Positions 16,354-25,135 of a stretch of DNA of 48,873 nt are shown piece by piece. This DNA is from an uncultured Clostridia bacterium (GTDB taxonomy: Bacteria; Bacillota; Clostridia; Christensenellales; Borkfalkiaceae): the NCBI GenBank assembly GCA_944367565.1, contig CALVWR010000014.1:1-48873 (forward strand), given 5' to 3'. Each line of letters begins with the position of its first letter. The first letter of the stretch is position 1. Under the pieces are notes generated by a model that worked only from the letters and a program-made list of their open reading frames with translations, was not told the origin of the DNA and did not search any database. A program made the translations under genes and the position numbers.

Positions 16354-16382
16354 ATTATACCCCGCATTCTTGCGTTTGTCAA
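16354..16382 (-). promoter_or_regulatory. Consensus promoter of the dxs operon
   Basis: Minus strand TTGACA, a 17-nt spacer and TATAAT, a perfect match. Only eight bases separate the -10 from the ATG at 16345, so transcription should begin at or within a base or two of the start codon. Confidence 0.85.
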
Positions 16383-16410
16383 TTCAAAATCCGCACGGCC
16401 TTCCCATCAA

Positions 16411-16446
16411 AAAGCGGAAACCGCATCGCCTTGCGGTTTCCGCTTT
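16411..16446 (-). terminator. Terminator after the cyclophilin gene
   Basis: A perfect 15-bp stem with a 6-nt loop ending in T5 on the minus strand, starting four bases beyond the cyclophilin stop and directly upstream of the dxs promoter. Confidence 0.85.
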
Positions 16447-16449
16447 CCT

Positions 16450-16968
16450 TTACAGCGTTTCCGGCTCCGGATAATCCACGCCGAACGTTTCGACGGTGAC
16501 TTTCTTCATCACCTGCTCTTCCTGAGGCCGATCTTCGTAATCGACATACCCGGACGCGATCTCGTCCACTACGTCCATCCCCTCGATCACTTTCCCGAAG
16601 GCGGCGTACTGTCCGTCAAGGTGCGGCGCATCCCCGTGCATGATAAAAAACTGGCTTCCCGCGCTGTCCGGATGCCTCGAACGCGCCATACTGATCACGC
16701 CTCTCGTATGTTTGAGATCGTTTTTCACGCCGTTGGCGGAAAATTCTCCCTTGATCCGATAACGCGGACCGCCCGTGCCGGTTCCGTTCGGATCCCCGCC
16801 CTGAATCATGAATCCGCGAATCACCCGATGAAAGGTCAGATCGTCGTAAAAACCTTTTTTGACAAGATAAATAAAGTTATTCACGGTATTCGGAGCGATC
16901 TCGGGATACAGTTCCAAACGGATGACTTTTCCGTTCTTCATTTTGATGCTGACTATGGGATTTTGCAT
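16450..16968 (-). CDS. Peptidyl-prolyl cis-trans isomerase, cyclophilin type
   Basis: A 172-residue cytoplasmic cyclophilin that catalyses proline isomerisation in protein folding. It has LELYPEIAPNTVNNFIYLVK, FHRVIRGFMIQGGDPNGTGTG with the catalytic Arg, SAGSQFFIMHGDAPHLDGQY and AFGKVIEGMDVVDEI. There is no signal peptide. The start at 16968 is set by an AAGGAGG site; the longer open frame to 17865 is antisense to the aminopeptidase. It has its own consensus promoter and terminator and diverges from the M29 gene. Confidence 0.93.
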   Translation of the reverse strand: MQNPIVSIKMKNGKVIRLELYPEIAPNTVNNFIYLVKKGFYDDLTFHRVIRGFMIQGGDPNGTGTGGPRYRIKGEFSANGVKNDLKHTRGVISMARSRHPDSAGSQFFIMHGDAPHLDGQYAAFGKVIEGMDVVDEIASGYVDYEDRPQEEQVMKKVTVETFGVDYPEPETL

Positions 16969-16999
16969 ACTGATCCTCCTTTCAAAAAGATTTTTCTTT

Positions 17000-17028
17000 A
17001 TTGTAACATCGAAAGCGCAACATGTCAA
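17000..17028 (-). promoter_or_regulatory. Consensus promoter of the cyclophilin gene
   Basis: Minus strand TTGACA, a 17-nt spacer and TACAAT, about 30 bp upstream of the ATG at 16968. Confidence 0.85.
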
Positions 17029-17046
17029 TATACAATTTACGTTTTG

Positions 17047-17075
17047 TTGACTGTTTTGCCGGATCGATGTATAAT
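17047..17075 (+). promoter_or_regulatory. Promoter of the M29 aminopeptidase gene
   Basis: Plus strand TTGACT, a 17-nt spacer and TATAAT, followed by AAAGGAAAGG before the ATG at 17107. It is back to back with the cyclophilin promoter, with 18 bp between the two -35 boxes. Confidence 0.85.
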
Positions 17076-17106
17076 AATGTTGAATAAAGGAAAGGAAAAA
17101 TATACG

Positions 17107-18330
17107 ATGAAAACAGAGGAATTTAAAAAATATGCGCAGCTTGTGCTGAAAAAGGGCGTCAATCTGCAAAAAGGACAATCTGTCTTTTTCAACTGCCCCG
17201 TTGAAAGAGCCGATGTGGCGAGGATCTTCGTAAAAGAAGCCTATGCGTTGGGTGCGGCGTACGCGAAAGTGCTGTATAACGACGAAAAACTCGACAGACT
17301 TTCCTACGAATATGCCGACACAAAAACGCTGTGCGACATTTTTCCGTCCGCCGTACTGGCAAAAGACGAAATCGTGCAAAAAGGCGCGGCGTACGTGTCC
17401 CTGATCGCCGAAGATCCGAACGCGCTCAAAGGTCTTGACGAAGAGAAAATTGCCGCCGTTTCCAAAGCGCGCGCCGCTGCCTTTCAGAATTTTCAGAGCG
17501 CCGTGATGACCAACCGCATCCGCTGGTGTGTGGCGGCGATCCCGGGGAAAGAATGGGCGAAAGCGCTCTTTCCCTCTTCCGGCGAACCGGAAGAAGCGTT
17601 GTGGAACGCCATCAAAAAAACCGTGCGGCTGGATTCTTCCGATCCCGAAAAAGCATGGCGGGAGCACATCGACGTTCTCAACGCCCGCGCCGCGTTTCTC
17701 AACGGGAAATCCTTTGCCGCGCTGCATTTTACGGCATCCTGCGGGACCGATCTTACGGTAGGGCTTGCCGACGGTCACGTCTGGCTCGCCGCGGAGGAAA
17801 CGGCGGCGGACGGCGTGCGCTTTATCGCGAATCTGCCGACGGAGGAAATCTTCACCGCCCCGCATCGCGAAAAAGTAAACGGAACGGTGAAAAACGCATT
17901 GCCGCTCGTTGAGGACGGAAACGTGATCGACGGCTTTACGCTGGAATTCAAAAACGGAGAAGTCGTTTCTTATTCCGCCGAAAAAGGCGAAAAGGTTCTG
18001 CAGGGAATTCTGTCATCCGACGCGGGGGCGAACCGCATCGGAGAAGTTGCGCTGATCGGGAAAAACTCCCCCATCGCAAAGAGCGGGCTTCTGTTTCTGA
18101 ACACGCTTTTCGACGAAAACGCAAGCTGTCATCTCGCACTCGGCAAAGCCTATCCCACCACGTTGCGGGGCGGCGACGCCATGCAGAAAGACGCCCTGCT
18201 CGCCGCAGGCGCAAACGATTCGTCGATCCACGTCGATTTCATGATCGGCACGGACGATCTCCGCGTCACGGGGATCCTTGCCGACGGCAAGGAAACGTTG
18301 CTCATGGAAAACGGAAATTGGGTCATCTGA
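17107..18330 (+). CDS. M29 family metallo-aminopeptidase (AmpS/PepS-like)
   Basis: A 407-residue dinuclear-metal exopeptidase, the normal M29 length. The C-terminal half carries the metal-site regions: NLPTEEIFTAPHREKVNG, RIGEVALIGKNSPI, FLNTLFDENASCHLALGKAY and SSIHVDFMIGTDDL. The N-terminal KKGVNLQKGQSVFFNCPVER is also typical. These enzymes trim N-terminal residues of peptides in the cytoplasm. The ATG at 17107 is fixed by promoter, ribosome site and homology; upstream in-frame codons run antisense through the cyclophilin and dxs 5' regions. Confidence 0.93.
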   Translation: MKTEEFKKYAQLVLKKGVNLQKGQSVFFNCPVERADVARIFVKEAYALGAAYAKVLYNDEKLDRLSYEYADTKTLCDIFPSAVLAKDEIVQKGAAYVSLIAEDPNALKGLDEEKIAAVSKARAAAFQNFQSAVMTNRIRWCVAAIPGKEWAKALFPSSGEPEEALWNAIKKTVRLDSSDPEKAWREHIDVLNARAAFLNGKSFAALHFTASCGTDLTVGLADGHVWLAAEETAADGVRFIANLPTEEIFTAPHREKVNGTVKNALPLVEDGNVIDGFTLEFKNGEVVSYSAEKGEKVLQGILSSDAGANRIGEVALIGKNSPIAKSGLLFLNTLFDENASCHLALGKAYPTTLRGGDAMQKDALLAAGANDSSIHVDFMIGTDDLRVTGILADGKETLLMENGNWVI

Positions 18331-18410
18331 ATCCGGCGATTTTCGCATTTCCGATTCCGATCAGATCTTTCCGCACAAACGGGCGATTTTTTTGAAAAAG
18401 ATTGCCGCAA

Positions 18411-18448
18411 AGAGGGTGCACGCCGCGATAACGCGGCGCGCACCCTCT
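18411..18448. terminator. Shared terminator between the M29 gene and gerC
   Basis: A long stem: AGAGGGTGC with GCACCCTCT and inner CGCCGCG with CGCGGCG around ATAA. It lies between convergent genes; its edge touches the gerC stop codon. The flanking GAGGG...CCCTC plus TTTGCGG on the minus strand resembles the intergenic elements at 5045 and 10575. Confidence 0.8.
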
Positions 18449-19635
18449 TATTTCACCCCCGTGAAACGCACACGGGCGTTTACTTGCAGACAATCGTACA
18501 ACTTTTCGTGGAAGCGGGCATAATCTTTGTTATTGTACCGATAAAGAAGGTTATCCAGTTCCAGAATATCGCATCCGCTCTCCCTGCTTTTTCGCAGAAT
18601 TGACGTAAGATATTTTACAAAATCCTCCTCCGCCTTCTTTGCCGCGGCAGTCGGCAGAATTGCATTGCTCTCAAGTCCTTCCCGCGGTTCGTATACCGAA
18701 CGGTCTTCCACCCGTGCATAAAGATGCGCGTCGACGTATAAGATCGGAACGCCGTTTTCCACCTTCAGATTTATTTTACAGCTGTTCTGCGTGATATTCA
18801 GCAGGAAATCCTCTTCCCTGTCCCCGATCATCACGTCGTCCACGATAAAGTAATTTTCCTTGACGCTCTCTTTGAAAAGATTGAACGTTTTCGTTTCGTG
18901 ATCGTCCAGCATCCCCGAAAAATATCCTTCTTTGAACATCGCCGTATAGGAGGCGTCGAACACTTTTTCCTTTTGCTTCGTTCCGGATGAACTTTCCGCG
19001 CCGTTTTCCGACCCCATTGCGCTTTCCACTTCGATAGTTCGTATAAACGGCATATGCGACGACGCCGACGGCGAATAATATCCCACGGAAAAATCCTTGA
19101 TGTTCACCGTCGCCACGTCGCTCGTCATGCCGGGATTTTTCAGGAGAATTTTCTGAATGGCAAACGAAGAGATATTGTCGAGCGGCGTCACGTCTTTTAA
19201 GAGCGTTTTCGCCTTTCCCTCACACGCCGTGATGCAGGCGGAATCCTGAATCTTCAGCGTCTTGGCAAAATAATCGACGCAGACGTTCACGTCGGTCACG
19301 AGCAGATCTTCTCCCAGAACGATCAGATTACAGAAACTCAGATTCGGATACCAGCCCGTGATGTCGCCGATCTGCCGCAACGCTTCGCTGACCGTTGCGC
19401 CTTCGGCAGATATCACCGCTTTTTCATTCCCTGCCGACTGATTGCTTGCCTGCGGAATGGCGATCTGTACCGTTACGTCATACTCCCGGGGATCCTGATC
19501 GGAAAGATCGATCCCGACCGCCGTGATGATGGCGGTCTTTTCAATGTCGATCAGCCCGAAATTATTGGAAAAATACAGTAGTGCACAGAAAATCATGCCG
19601 AAAAGAAATAACTTAACCCCCGCTTTCTTGCTCAT
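18448..19635 (-). CDS. gerC: Spore germination lipoprotein, Ger(x)C family
   Basis: A 395-residue C subunit of a GerA-type nutrient germinant receptor. The N-terminus is hydrophobic (about residues 8-22), but the usual lipobox Cys is not well placed (the only early Cys is in MIFCALLYF), so lipidation is uncertain. DIEKTAIITAVGIDLS is the typical beginning of the mature domain, and SGCDILELDNLLYR and KDYARFHEKL near the end are GerC-like. GGAGG precedes the ATG, and the start overlaps gerB by 23 bp. Third in gerA-gerB-gerC. Confidence 0.88.
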   Translation of the reverse strand: MSKKAGVKLFLFGMIFCALLYFSNNFGLIDIEKTAIITAVGIDLSDQDPREYDVTVQIAIPQASNQSAGNEKAVISAEGATVSEALRQIGDITGWYPNLSFCNLIVLGEDLLVTDVNVCVDYFAKTLKIQDSACITACEGKAKTLLKDVTPLDNISSFAIQKILLKNPGMTSDVATVNIKDFSVGYYSPSASSHMPFIRTIEVESAMGSENGAESSSGTKQKEKVFDASYTAMFKEGYFSGMLDDHETKTFNLFKESVKENYFIVDDVMIGDREEDFLLNITQNSCKINLKVENGVPILYVDAHLYARVEDRSVYEPREGLESNAILPTAAAKKAEEDFVKYLTSILRKSRESGCDILELDNLLYRYNNKDYARFHEKLYDCLQVNARVRFTGVK

Positions 19636-20716
19636 TTTTTTCTTTCCTCCTCAAAAACAGCGTACAAAGCGGCAACACGTTTCCCATGACGACAAAAAAG
19701 ACCGATCCCCAGCCGATGAAAAAATCCATCGCGGAAGCATACCGCTCCCGCAACACAAGGACCAACAACAGCATCGCCGCGCTGACCGCCGCGGATACAT
19801 AGATTTTTTTTCTGATCCCCGTGATCCGCACGAAACATTCCGTTGCGAAATAGATCGGCAGACACATCGCCACGGATCCGGAAAACAACAGGGCAAGAAT
19901 CGCAATATAATCAAACCTGCCGATGTTGTTGATCGCCACGCTGTATTTTGCAATCTCCGTCATCGCAAATTCCTGTCTGACCGCTACGGACGAAAAAATA
20001 CCGTAAAACATCAGCATACAAAGAACGGGGAACAATCCCGCAATCAGGTAAGACGGCAACAACTTTGCAACGGCTTTCTTTTCCGGCGGAATCGTGCCGA
20101 GCAGAAAGTACAGATAGACCGCGTCCCCGTACCAGTTCAGAGAAGTAAACGTCCCTTGCAGAATTTTTCCTGCGCCGTTCACGCCGACGGGGAGAATCGC
20201 GCCGAAGTCGGTATTTGAAAAAGCCAGGGCATAGAGCATCACCAAGCCGACGGCGGTGAATAGAAAGAGAATGTCCGCCAATCTACCCAGAACAAAAATT
20301 TTTTTCGAAGCGATATATGCGCTGAAGAGAAAAAACGGCAGAAACGTAAAAACCGTCGTGGTGTTTTCATATAAAGTCCGCTCTACATACAGTTTCTGTT
20401 CGTTGACCAGCGTATACGCTTTGAGAAAAAAATAAATCGCATATAAGCCGTAAACGATCCTCGCCCCCGTTTTTCCGAGATTGAGCGTGAGGATTTCAAA
20501 ATAATCTTTTCCTTCGTATCTCTTCCACAGCGCGACGGCGCAAAGAAGCGTCACCGCATCGAGAAGAAGATTGACCGCCGCGGAAATCCACATATCCGAT
20601 CCCGCCGACCGCACAAGGACGGAAGGCAGCAAAAAGATCTTCGTTGCCGGCAGAAACGCAATAAAAAACAGACAGACATTCCTGATTCTTAAATTTTTTT
20701 CCGTTTTATACGCCAT
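19613..20716 (-). CDS. gerB: Spore germination permease, GerAB family
   Basis: A 367-residue protein with about ten hydrophobic segments, the APC-superfamily B subunit that is thought to bind the germinant amino acid. Visible marks are FFIAFLPATKIFLLPSVLVR at the N-terminus and LLFSGSVAMCLPIYFATECF near the end. AAAGGAG precedes the ATG. It overlaps gerA by 11 bp and gerC by 23 bp, so all three are translationally coupled. Confidence 0.9.
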   Translation of the reverse strand: MAYKTEKNLRIRNVCLFFIAFLPATKIFLLPSVLVRSAGSDMWISAAVNLLLDAVTLLCAVALWKRYEGKDYFEILTLNLGKTGARIVYGLYAIYFFLKAYTLVNEQKLYVERTLYENTTTVFTFLPFFLFSAYIASKKIFVLGRLADILFLFTAVGLVMLYALAFSNTDFGAILPVGVNGAGKILQGTFTSLNWYGDAVYLYFLLGTIPPEKKAVAKLLPSYLIAGLFPVLCMLMFYGIFSSVAVRQEFAMTEIAKYSVAINNIGRFDYIAILALLFSGSVAMCLPIYFATECFVRITGIRKKIYVSAAVSAAMLLLVLVLRERYASAMDFFIGWGSVFFVVMGNVLPLCTLFLRRKEKNEQESGG

Positions 20717-22160
20717 TGTTTTTCTTCTCCTTTCTCACGCGCATCCGCACTCTATTCGGACTTTTGAATATTAACGGACGCAAAACTTCCTCTTCCTGAT
20801 CTTTACGGATAAATCCGTCCTTGAGATCGTCCGGGACCATCGGCGCATACGGCGCAAGCAAAGGCGTTCCGTAGTTTTCAAAGGAACAAAGATAGATCAA
20901 AAACGCACCGATGGCAAGCAATAACGCATACATTCCCAGCGCTCCGGCGACAAACAGCAGGATGACGCGCACCACCGAAAACTGTCGCTCCAGTTCCGGC
21001 GTTGTATAAAGACAGATGCCCGAAAGCGCGATGATCATCAGCGCGGGCGCCGAGATGATCCCCGCCGTCACCGCCGTCTCCCCCAGCACAAGACCGCCGA
21101 CGATCGAGACGACCATCCCCACATATTTCGGCATCCGCACGCTCGCTTCGTTGAGCACTTCAAAGATCAGCAGCGTGAAAAACATTTCAAAACTCGGAGA
21201 CAGCGGGATCCCCTTGATGCTGTTCACAATGGTGAGCAGAAAGGTCAGCGGTATGATCTGCAGATGAAACAGCTGCGCCGCCACGAACATCGACGGAGCA
21301 AGCAGCGATATGATGATGGAAATCAGACGGATCGTCCGTCCCAGCGACGCGCGGTACCGCGATACGTAGTAATCTTCCGCACTCTGAAAGTCCTCGAGAA
21401 GCAGATACGGCGCAGTAATGACGATGGGCGTCCCGTCCACGATGATCCCCACCCTGCCTTCGAGGATCTTCGCCGCGAGGATATCGGGCTTTTCCGTCGT
21501 TCCGAACTGCTTAAACAGCGAGGTATTGTGCTCCGCGAGAAACCGCGCCACGTACGAACTGTCCAGAACGGCGTCAATATTGATCTCTTTGATTTTTTTT
21601 ACGATCTTTTCCTTCAGCCCCGGTTTCACCACCCCGTCGATATAACAAACGCATACCGACGTCGTGGAATATTTCCCCACATTATATATCTCGAATTTCA
21701 GATTCTCCGATTTCAAACGCCGCCGCATCATGCCGATATTCGTCTGTATGCTTTCCACAAACCCCTCGCGCGGCCCTTGCAATACCGTAGCCGTCGGCGG
21801 TTCCGCCACCGACCTTACCTCGAACTTCTTCGCCGCCGCCGAAATCCCGCCCGCGACTCCGTCTGCCAAAACCGCGGTGTGCCCCTGCAGCACTTCCTGT
21901 ATCAGCTCTTCATATGTGCCGATCCGTTTGAGCTCCGGTTCCAGAATACAGCTTTCCAGACTCTCCAGACTTACCGACTCGAGCATTTTGATCGGCAACA
22001 TGATCTGCCGCCCGATCGCCTGCTTGTCCGTCAGTCCGTCAAGAAAAATCAGCAACACTTCCCGTTCCGCAACCGTGAAGGAAAGCGTCTTGACGTCGTC
22101 GGAATCCAGCAGCGAAGCAAGCTGTTTTTTGCTCTTTTTAAGTTCCTTTTTGATTTTCAT
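20706..22160 (-). CDS. gerA: Spore germination receptor subunit GerA
   Basis: A 484-residue A subunit of the germinant receptor. The N-terminal cytoplasmic half includes SLESLESCILEPELKRIGTY and VQTNIGMMRRRLKSENLKFE-like segments, and the C-terminal half has about five membrane segments with PLSPSFEMFFTLLIFEVLNE and GGLVLGETAVTAGIISAPAL, both family signatures. No clear ribosome site precedes the ATG. A weak sigma-G-like pattern (GCATA, then CACTATG about 19 nt on) lies just upstream, suggestive of forespore expression but not convincing. Confidence 0.92.
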   Translation of the reverse strand: MKIKKELKKSKKQLASLLDSDDVKTLSFTVAEREVLLIFLDGLTDKQAIGRQIMLPIKMLESVSLESLESCILEPELKRIGTYEELIQEVLQGHTAVLADGVAGGISAAAKKFEVRSVAEPPTATVLQGPREGFVESIQTNIGMMRRRLKSENLKFEIYNVGKYSTTSVCVCYIDGVVKPGLKEKIVKKIKEINIDAVLDSSYVARFLAEHNTSLFKQFGTTEKPDILAAKILEGRVGIIVDGTPIVITAPYLLLEDFQSAEDYYVSRYRASLGRTIRLISIIISLLAPSMFVAAQLFHLQIIPLTFLLTIVNSIKGIPLSPSFEMFFTLLIFEVLNEASVRMPKYVGMVVSIVGGLVLGETAVTAGIISAPALMIIALSGICLYTTPELERQFSVVRVILLFVAGALGMYALLLAIGAFLIYLCSFENYGTPLLAPYAPMVPDDLKDGFIRKDQEEEVLRPLIFKSPNRVRMRVRKEKKNNGV

Positions 22161-22204
22161 ACATTCATAGTGTTTTTAACATCAAAAATTTTATGCGTAA
22201 AAAC

Positions 22205-22229
22205 AAAAAACGGCGCTTTGCAAGCACCG
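22205..22229 (-). terminator. Intrinsic terminator upstream of gerA
   Basis: On the minus strand CGGTGCTT-GCA-AAGCGCCG followed by T6-G-T5. It lies upstream of gerA and downstream of a separate ABC-operon terminator at 22374-22401, so it ends a transcript arising in between or acts as an attenuator. Confidence 0.75.
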
Positions 22230-22290
22230 CGTTTTCCCCCTTTTCTCACCGCCGACGGATTGTTCCGTACGTTTTCGCTAAATTGTTCCG

Positions 22291-22334
22291 CACGCCGCTC
22301 TGCCGGGCGGCCACACGCTCTCCGCCGGGCGGAC
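22291..22334. repeat. GC-rich tandem duplication upstream of gerA
   Basis: Two imperfect units of about 21-23 bp, each with CGCTCT-(C)GCCGGGCGG, lie between two minus-strand terminators. No convincing coding sequence is present; a 66-codon reading through the region has a composition set by the GC-rich repeats. Confidence 0.5.
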
Positions 22335-22373
22335 GACCGCACGCCTCCGTTCTTCATGGCTTTTGTTTTTACG

Positions 22374-22401
22374 AAAAAACACGGCGAAAAACGCCGTGTT
22401 T
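22374..22401 (-). terminator. Terminator of the amino-acid ABC operon
   Basis: A perfect 10-bp stem AAACACGGCG/CGCCGTGTTT with an A5 loop and T-run on the minus strand, beginning 19 bp after the ATPase stop codon. Confidence 0.85.
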
Positions 22402-22419
22402 GCTCTTTTTTGATATTTT

Positions 22420-23343
22420 TTACAGCACTTTCGATAAAAAATCTTTCAGGCGCGCGTCTTTCGGATGCGCAAAAAATTCTTTGGGTTCGTTCGCTTCCTT
22501 GATGACGCCGTCGTCCATAAACAGCACTTTGGACGCCACCTCCTTCGCAAACCCCATCTCATGCGTCACGACGACCATGGTCATGCCCTCTTTCGCAAGA
22601 TCGACCATGACCTTGAGCACCTCTCCCACCATTTCCGGATCGAGCGCACTGGTCGGTTCGTCGAAGAGCATGATATCCGGTTCCATCGCCAACGCCCGCA
22701 CGATGGCGATCCGCTGTTTCTGTCCGCCCGACAGCGTAGACGGATATACTTCCGCCTTGTCTTCCAGCCCGACTTTTTTCAGCAGAACGCGCGCTTTTTC
22801 CTGTGCTTCTTCCGCCGAAATCTTTTTGAGCTTTATTGGCGCGAGCGTGATATTCTGCATCACGGTCAGATGCGGAAACAAATTGAACTGCTGAAAGACC
22901 ATGCCCATCTTCATGCGTGCTTCGTTTATATTTTGAAAATTATTTTCATAAAGCGCTTTCACCGCGGCGGCAAAATTCCTTCCCTCACGCTTTTTCAAAA
23001 GGTCTTTTCCTTTTATTTCATCGATAATTCTTTTATCCAACGTCTTTTCCGATGCAGCAGGCTCGGAAGATTTCGCTGCAAGCATCAACACATTATAAGT
23101 TTTGCTCTTTCTAATGACATCGTTATGCAGATACGGATCGATGGGTGTAAGAAGTTTTCCCTCCATCCATACTTCTCCGTAAGTCGGGGTTTCCAAAAGA
23201 TTCATGCATCTTAAAAACGTACTTTTTCCACTACCAGAAGGTCCGACTATGACGATTTTTTCGCCTTTTTCTATCTTACAACTCACACCTTTGAGCACCT
23301 CAAGGCTTCCGAACTTTTTATAAATATTGTTAACGTCTATCAC
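22420..23343 (-). CDS. Amino-acid ABC transporter ATPase with an internal insertion
   Basis: A 307-residue GlnQ/HisP-type ATPase. Walker [10 protein letters not shown] (34-42), Q-loop VFQQF (149-153), signature LSGGQ (204-208), Walker B IMLFDEP (224-230) and the switch His (261) are all present. Family members are about 240 residues; the extra 65-70 residues fall between the strand after Walker A and the Q-loop (about 65-140), are rich in Lys and Glu, and have no low-complexity pattern. The start is GTG with GGAGG 10 nt upstream, inside the permease gene. Last gene of the SBP-permease-ATPase operon. Confidence 0.92.
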   Translation of the reverse strand: MIDVNNIYKKFGSLEVLKGVSCKIEKGEKIVIVGPSGSGKSTFLRCMNLLETPTYGEVWMEGKLLTPIDPYLHNDVIRKSKTYNVLMLAAKSSEPAASEKTLDKRIIDEIKGKDLLKKREGRNFAAAVKALYENNFQNINEARMKMGMVFQQFNLFPHLTVMQNITLAPIKLKKISAEEAQEKARVLLKKVGLEDKAEVYPSTLSGGQKQRIAIVRALAMEPDIMLFDEPTSALDPEMVGEVLKVMVDLAKEGMTMVVVTHEMGFAKEVASKVLFMDDGVIKEANEPKEFFAHPKDARLKDFLSKVL

Positions 23344-24031
23344 TTACCCGCAACCTCCTTTCTATCAGTTTAAACAAAAGCACCATCAAATAAACGATAA
23401 TGAGGTAACAGCAACCGACGATGATACCGCTGGCAAGATAGTTAGACATCTGTTTGAATATCACGTCTGCAGCGGCGTTTAGATCAAAGGTCAGACTGCC
23501 AGGCGTGGATCCCACCCAACCGATGATGGAAGTTTCTTTCAAAAGCGCTATCAATTCATTGCCGATAGCGGGTATGATATTTTTGACCGCCTGCGGCAGA
23601 ATGATCTTTACCATCGTCTGCAACCAGCTGAATCCCAGCGCACGCCCTGCCTCCATCTGTCCTTTGTCTACAGACAGAATGCCCGCACGGATACTTTCCG
23701 AAACGTATGCGCCGGAATTGATGCCAAACGTCAAAATTGCCGCATACGGCTTGAACCCGGGAATTGCAAATATAGCAAATACCATGATAAACAACTGCAG
23801 CGCAACGGGTGTACCACGAAAAATCGTCGTATATAGGTTGCAGATCGCCGCGGGAAACTTCATCCATTTGTTTTGCTCTGCCGCAATTTTCACAACCGCA
23901 ACTATAAAACCAAGCACCAATCCCAGCACCGCAGCAATTAACGTGATCAAAAGCGTGTTGAGCAATCCCTGCCCCACATAGGTTATCAACTCCGCGCTCG
24001 ACAGTATTTTATATAAATCCTTAAATAACAT
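23330..24031 (-). CDS. Polar amino-acid ABC transporter permease (HisM type)
   Basis: A 233-residue inner-membrane permease. The N-terminal [20 protein letters not shown] and the EAA loop with [20 protein letters not shown] are the HisM/GlnP signatures, about five membrane segments in all. It would form a homodimer with the adjacent ATPase. The 3' end overlaps the ATPase gene by 14 bp. A strong hairpin without a T-run lies between it and the binding-protein gene, as is common where binding protein is needed in excess. Confidence 0.92.
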   Translation of the reverse strand: MLFKDLYKILSSAELITYVGQGLLNTLLITLIAAVLGLVLGFIVAVVKIAAEQNKWMKFPAAICNLYTTIFRGTPVALQLFIMVFAIFAIPGFKPYAAILTFGINSGAYVSESIRAGILSVDKGQMEAGRALGFSWLQTMVKIILPQAVKNIIPAIGNELIALLKETSIIGWVGSTPGSLTFDLNAAADVIFKQMSNYLASGIIVGCCYLIIVYLMVLLFKLIERRLRVSDRR

Positions 24032-24048
24032 TTTTTCCTTATACGGCG

Positions 24049-24076
24049 AAAGGGAATGGCATAAGCCCTTCCCTTT
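24049..24076 (-). other. Intercistronic hairpin between binding protein and permease
   Basis: AAAGGGAA pairs with TTCCCTTT with further inner pairing (GG/CC); no U-run follows. It probably stabilises the upstream binding-protein message or reduces downstream expression. Confidence 0.55.
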
Positions 24077-24095
24077 ACATTTCCTTTATGAAATT

Positions 24096-24920
24096 TTATT
24101 CGGCGATGCCGAGATGTTTGTTGACAAGTGCTTGAATCCCTTCCGCACCTAATTCGTCGATGACTTCGTTAATGGCGTTTAAAATTTCATCCTCGCCTTT
24201 CGTTACGCAGATTGCGTACTTATCCACCGCAGGACTGTCCGCCTCTTCGCCGCCATCATAATAAAGCGGCGCACAAGCAAGAGTGGAATCATTTTTAATA
24301 AGTTCTTTTGCAGGCAGTTCGTCGATGATCAGAACGTCCTGATTCAGCTTAACGTCAGCTACCGCCGTCGCCAAAGAATCATACGGTGTTTTCGTCGCGT
24401 TCGTATTTGCCAAAACGCCGCCATCCGCCATTTCGTCACCTAAGAACAAGTCCGCCGTCGTTCCTCCCTGCACCGCAATATTCTTACCCGCAAGTTTTTC
24501 CCATGTGATGCCGTTCACACCGTCAGACATTTCTGAAACATAAGTAGATTCTTCCGCTGTTTTATAAATAACATAAAGCGTTGCCGTATAATATTCTTGA
24601 GAAAACGCAACCTTTTCCTGACGGTCAGGCGTTATGGAAATACCCGCCGCACCAACTTTGCAGAGTTTACCCGCAGAAACTGCGTCAACAATGGTATCGA
24701 AACCTACGTTTTCAAATTTCACTTCCATGTCGAGTTTTTTACCCACAAGATTCATAATCTCTACATCCACACCGACGATTTTTCCGTCGGAAATATATTC
24801 AAATGGAGCAAAGCCCGCCTCCGTATACACTACAAGAGTTTCTTTATTCGAACACGCGGCAAAGCCAAGCGTCGAAAGTCCTAACACAAACGTAATTGCC
24901 AAAGTTAAAATCTTTTTCAT
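24096..24920 (-). CDS. Amino-acid ABC transporter substrate-binding lipoprotein
   Basis: A 274-residue SBP_bac_3 family binding protein. The signal peptide ends in the lipobox LGFAAC. The two-lobed domain shows FAPFEYISDGKIVGVDVEIM, then ITPDRQEKVAFSQEYY and AGKNIAVQGGTTADLFL. The canonical carboxylate-binding Arg (R in TPDRQEK region) is present, so the ligand is an amino acid, but which one is not readable. AAGGAG fixes the ATG at 24920. First gene of the operon, with a consensus promoter and a group of ArgR-like half-sites upstream. Confidence 0.92.
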   Translation of the reverse strand: MKKILTLAITFVLGLSTLGFAACSNKETLVVYTEAGFAPFEYISDGKIVGVDVEIMNLVGKKLDMEVKFENVGFDTIVDAVSAGKLCKVGAAGISITPDRQEKVAFSQEYYTATLYVIYKTAEESTYVSEMSDGVNGITWEKLAGKNIAVQGGTTADLFLGDEMADGGVLANTNATKTPYDSLATAVADVKLNQDVLIIDELPAKELIKNDSTLACAPLYYDGGEEADSPAVDKYAICVTKGEDEILNAINEVIDELGAEGIQALVNKHLGIAE

Positions 24921-25010
24921 TTTTTCTCCTTTCCGCCGCAACGCCGCCGATAGACTTCCGCTTTCCGCTGAAACGGCGCAGGCGCATTTCTTTTTCGATT
25001 TTATGCCGTT

Positions 25011-25039
25011 AGTTTACACCTTAATTTTTTATTTGTCAA
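25011..25039 (-). promoter_or_regulatory. Promoter of the amino-acid ABC operon
   Basis: Minus strand TTGACA, a 17-nt spacer and TAAACT, giving a leader of about 85 nt. The rest of the gap 24921-25248 holds the operator-like repeats and the tRNA promoter. Confidence 0.8.
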
Positions 25040-25045
25040 ATCCTT

Positions 25046-25135
25046 TTGCATAAAAAATGAAAAAAATTAAATTTTTATTCAAATATTCCCTGATATATGA
25101 TTAAAATTATGAATAAAATAAATTTTATGCAAATA
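25046..25135. promoter_or_regulatory. Four ArgR-like half-sites upstream of the ABC operon
   Basis: Half-sites TTTGCATAAAA (about 25046), the reverse of TTTGAATAAAAA (about 25071-25085), TATGAATAAAAT (about 25108-25119) and the reverse of TTTGCATAAAAT (about 25122-25134) form two inverted pairs. The second pair is a 10-bp inverted repeat with one mismatch around AA. Each resembles half of the arginine-repressor box (TGNATWWWW). The array lies just upstream of the -35. Confidence 0.45.

Noticed and set aside
16969-17865. N-terminal extension of the cyclophilin frame
   Set aside because: Runs antisense through the M29 aminopeptidase; promoter, AAGGAGG and homology all place the start at 16968.
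22160-22200. Sigma-G promoter for gerA
   Set aside because: GCATA and CACTATG are 19 nt apart and the -10 is a poor match, so it is not listed as a feature.
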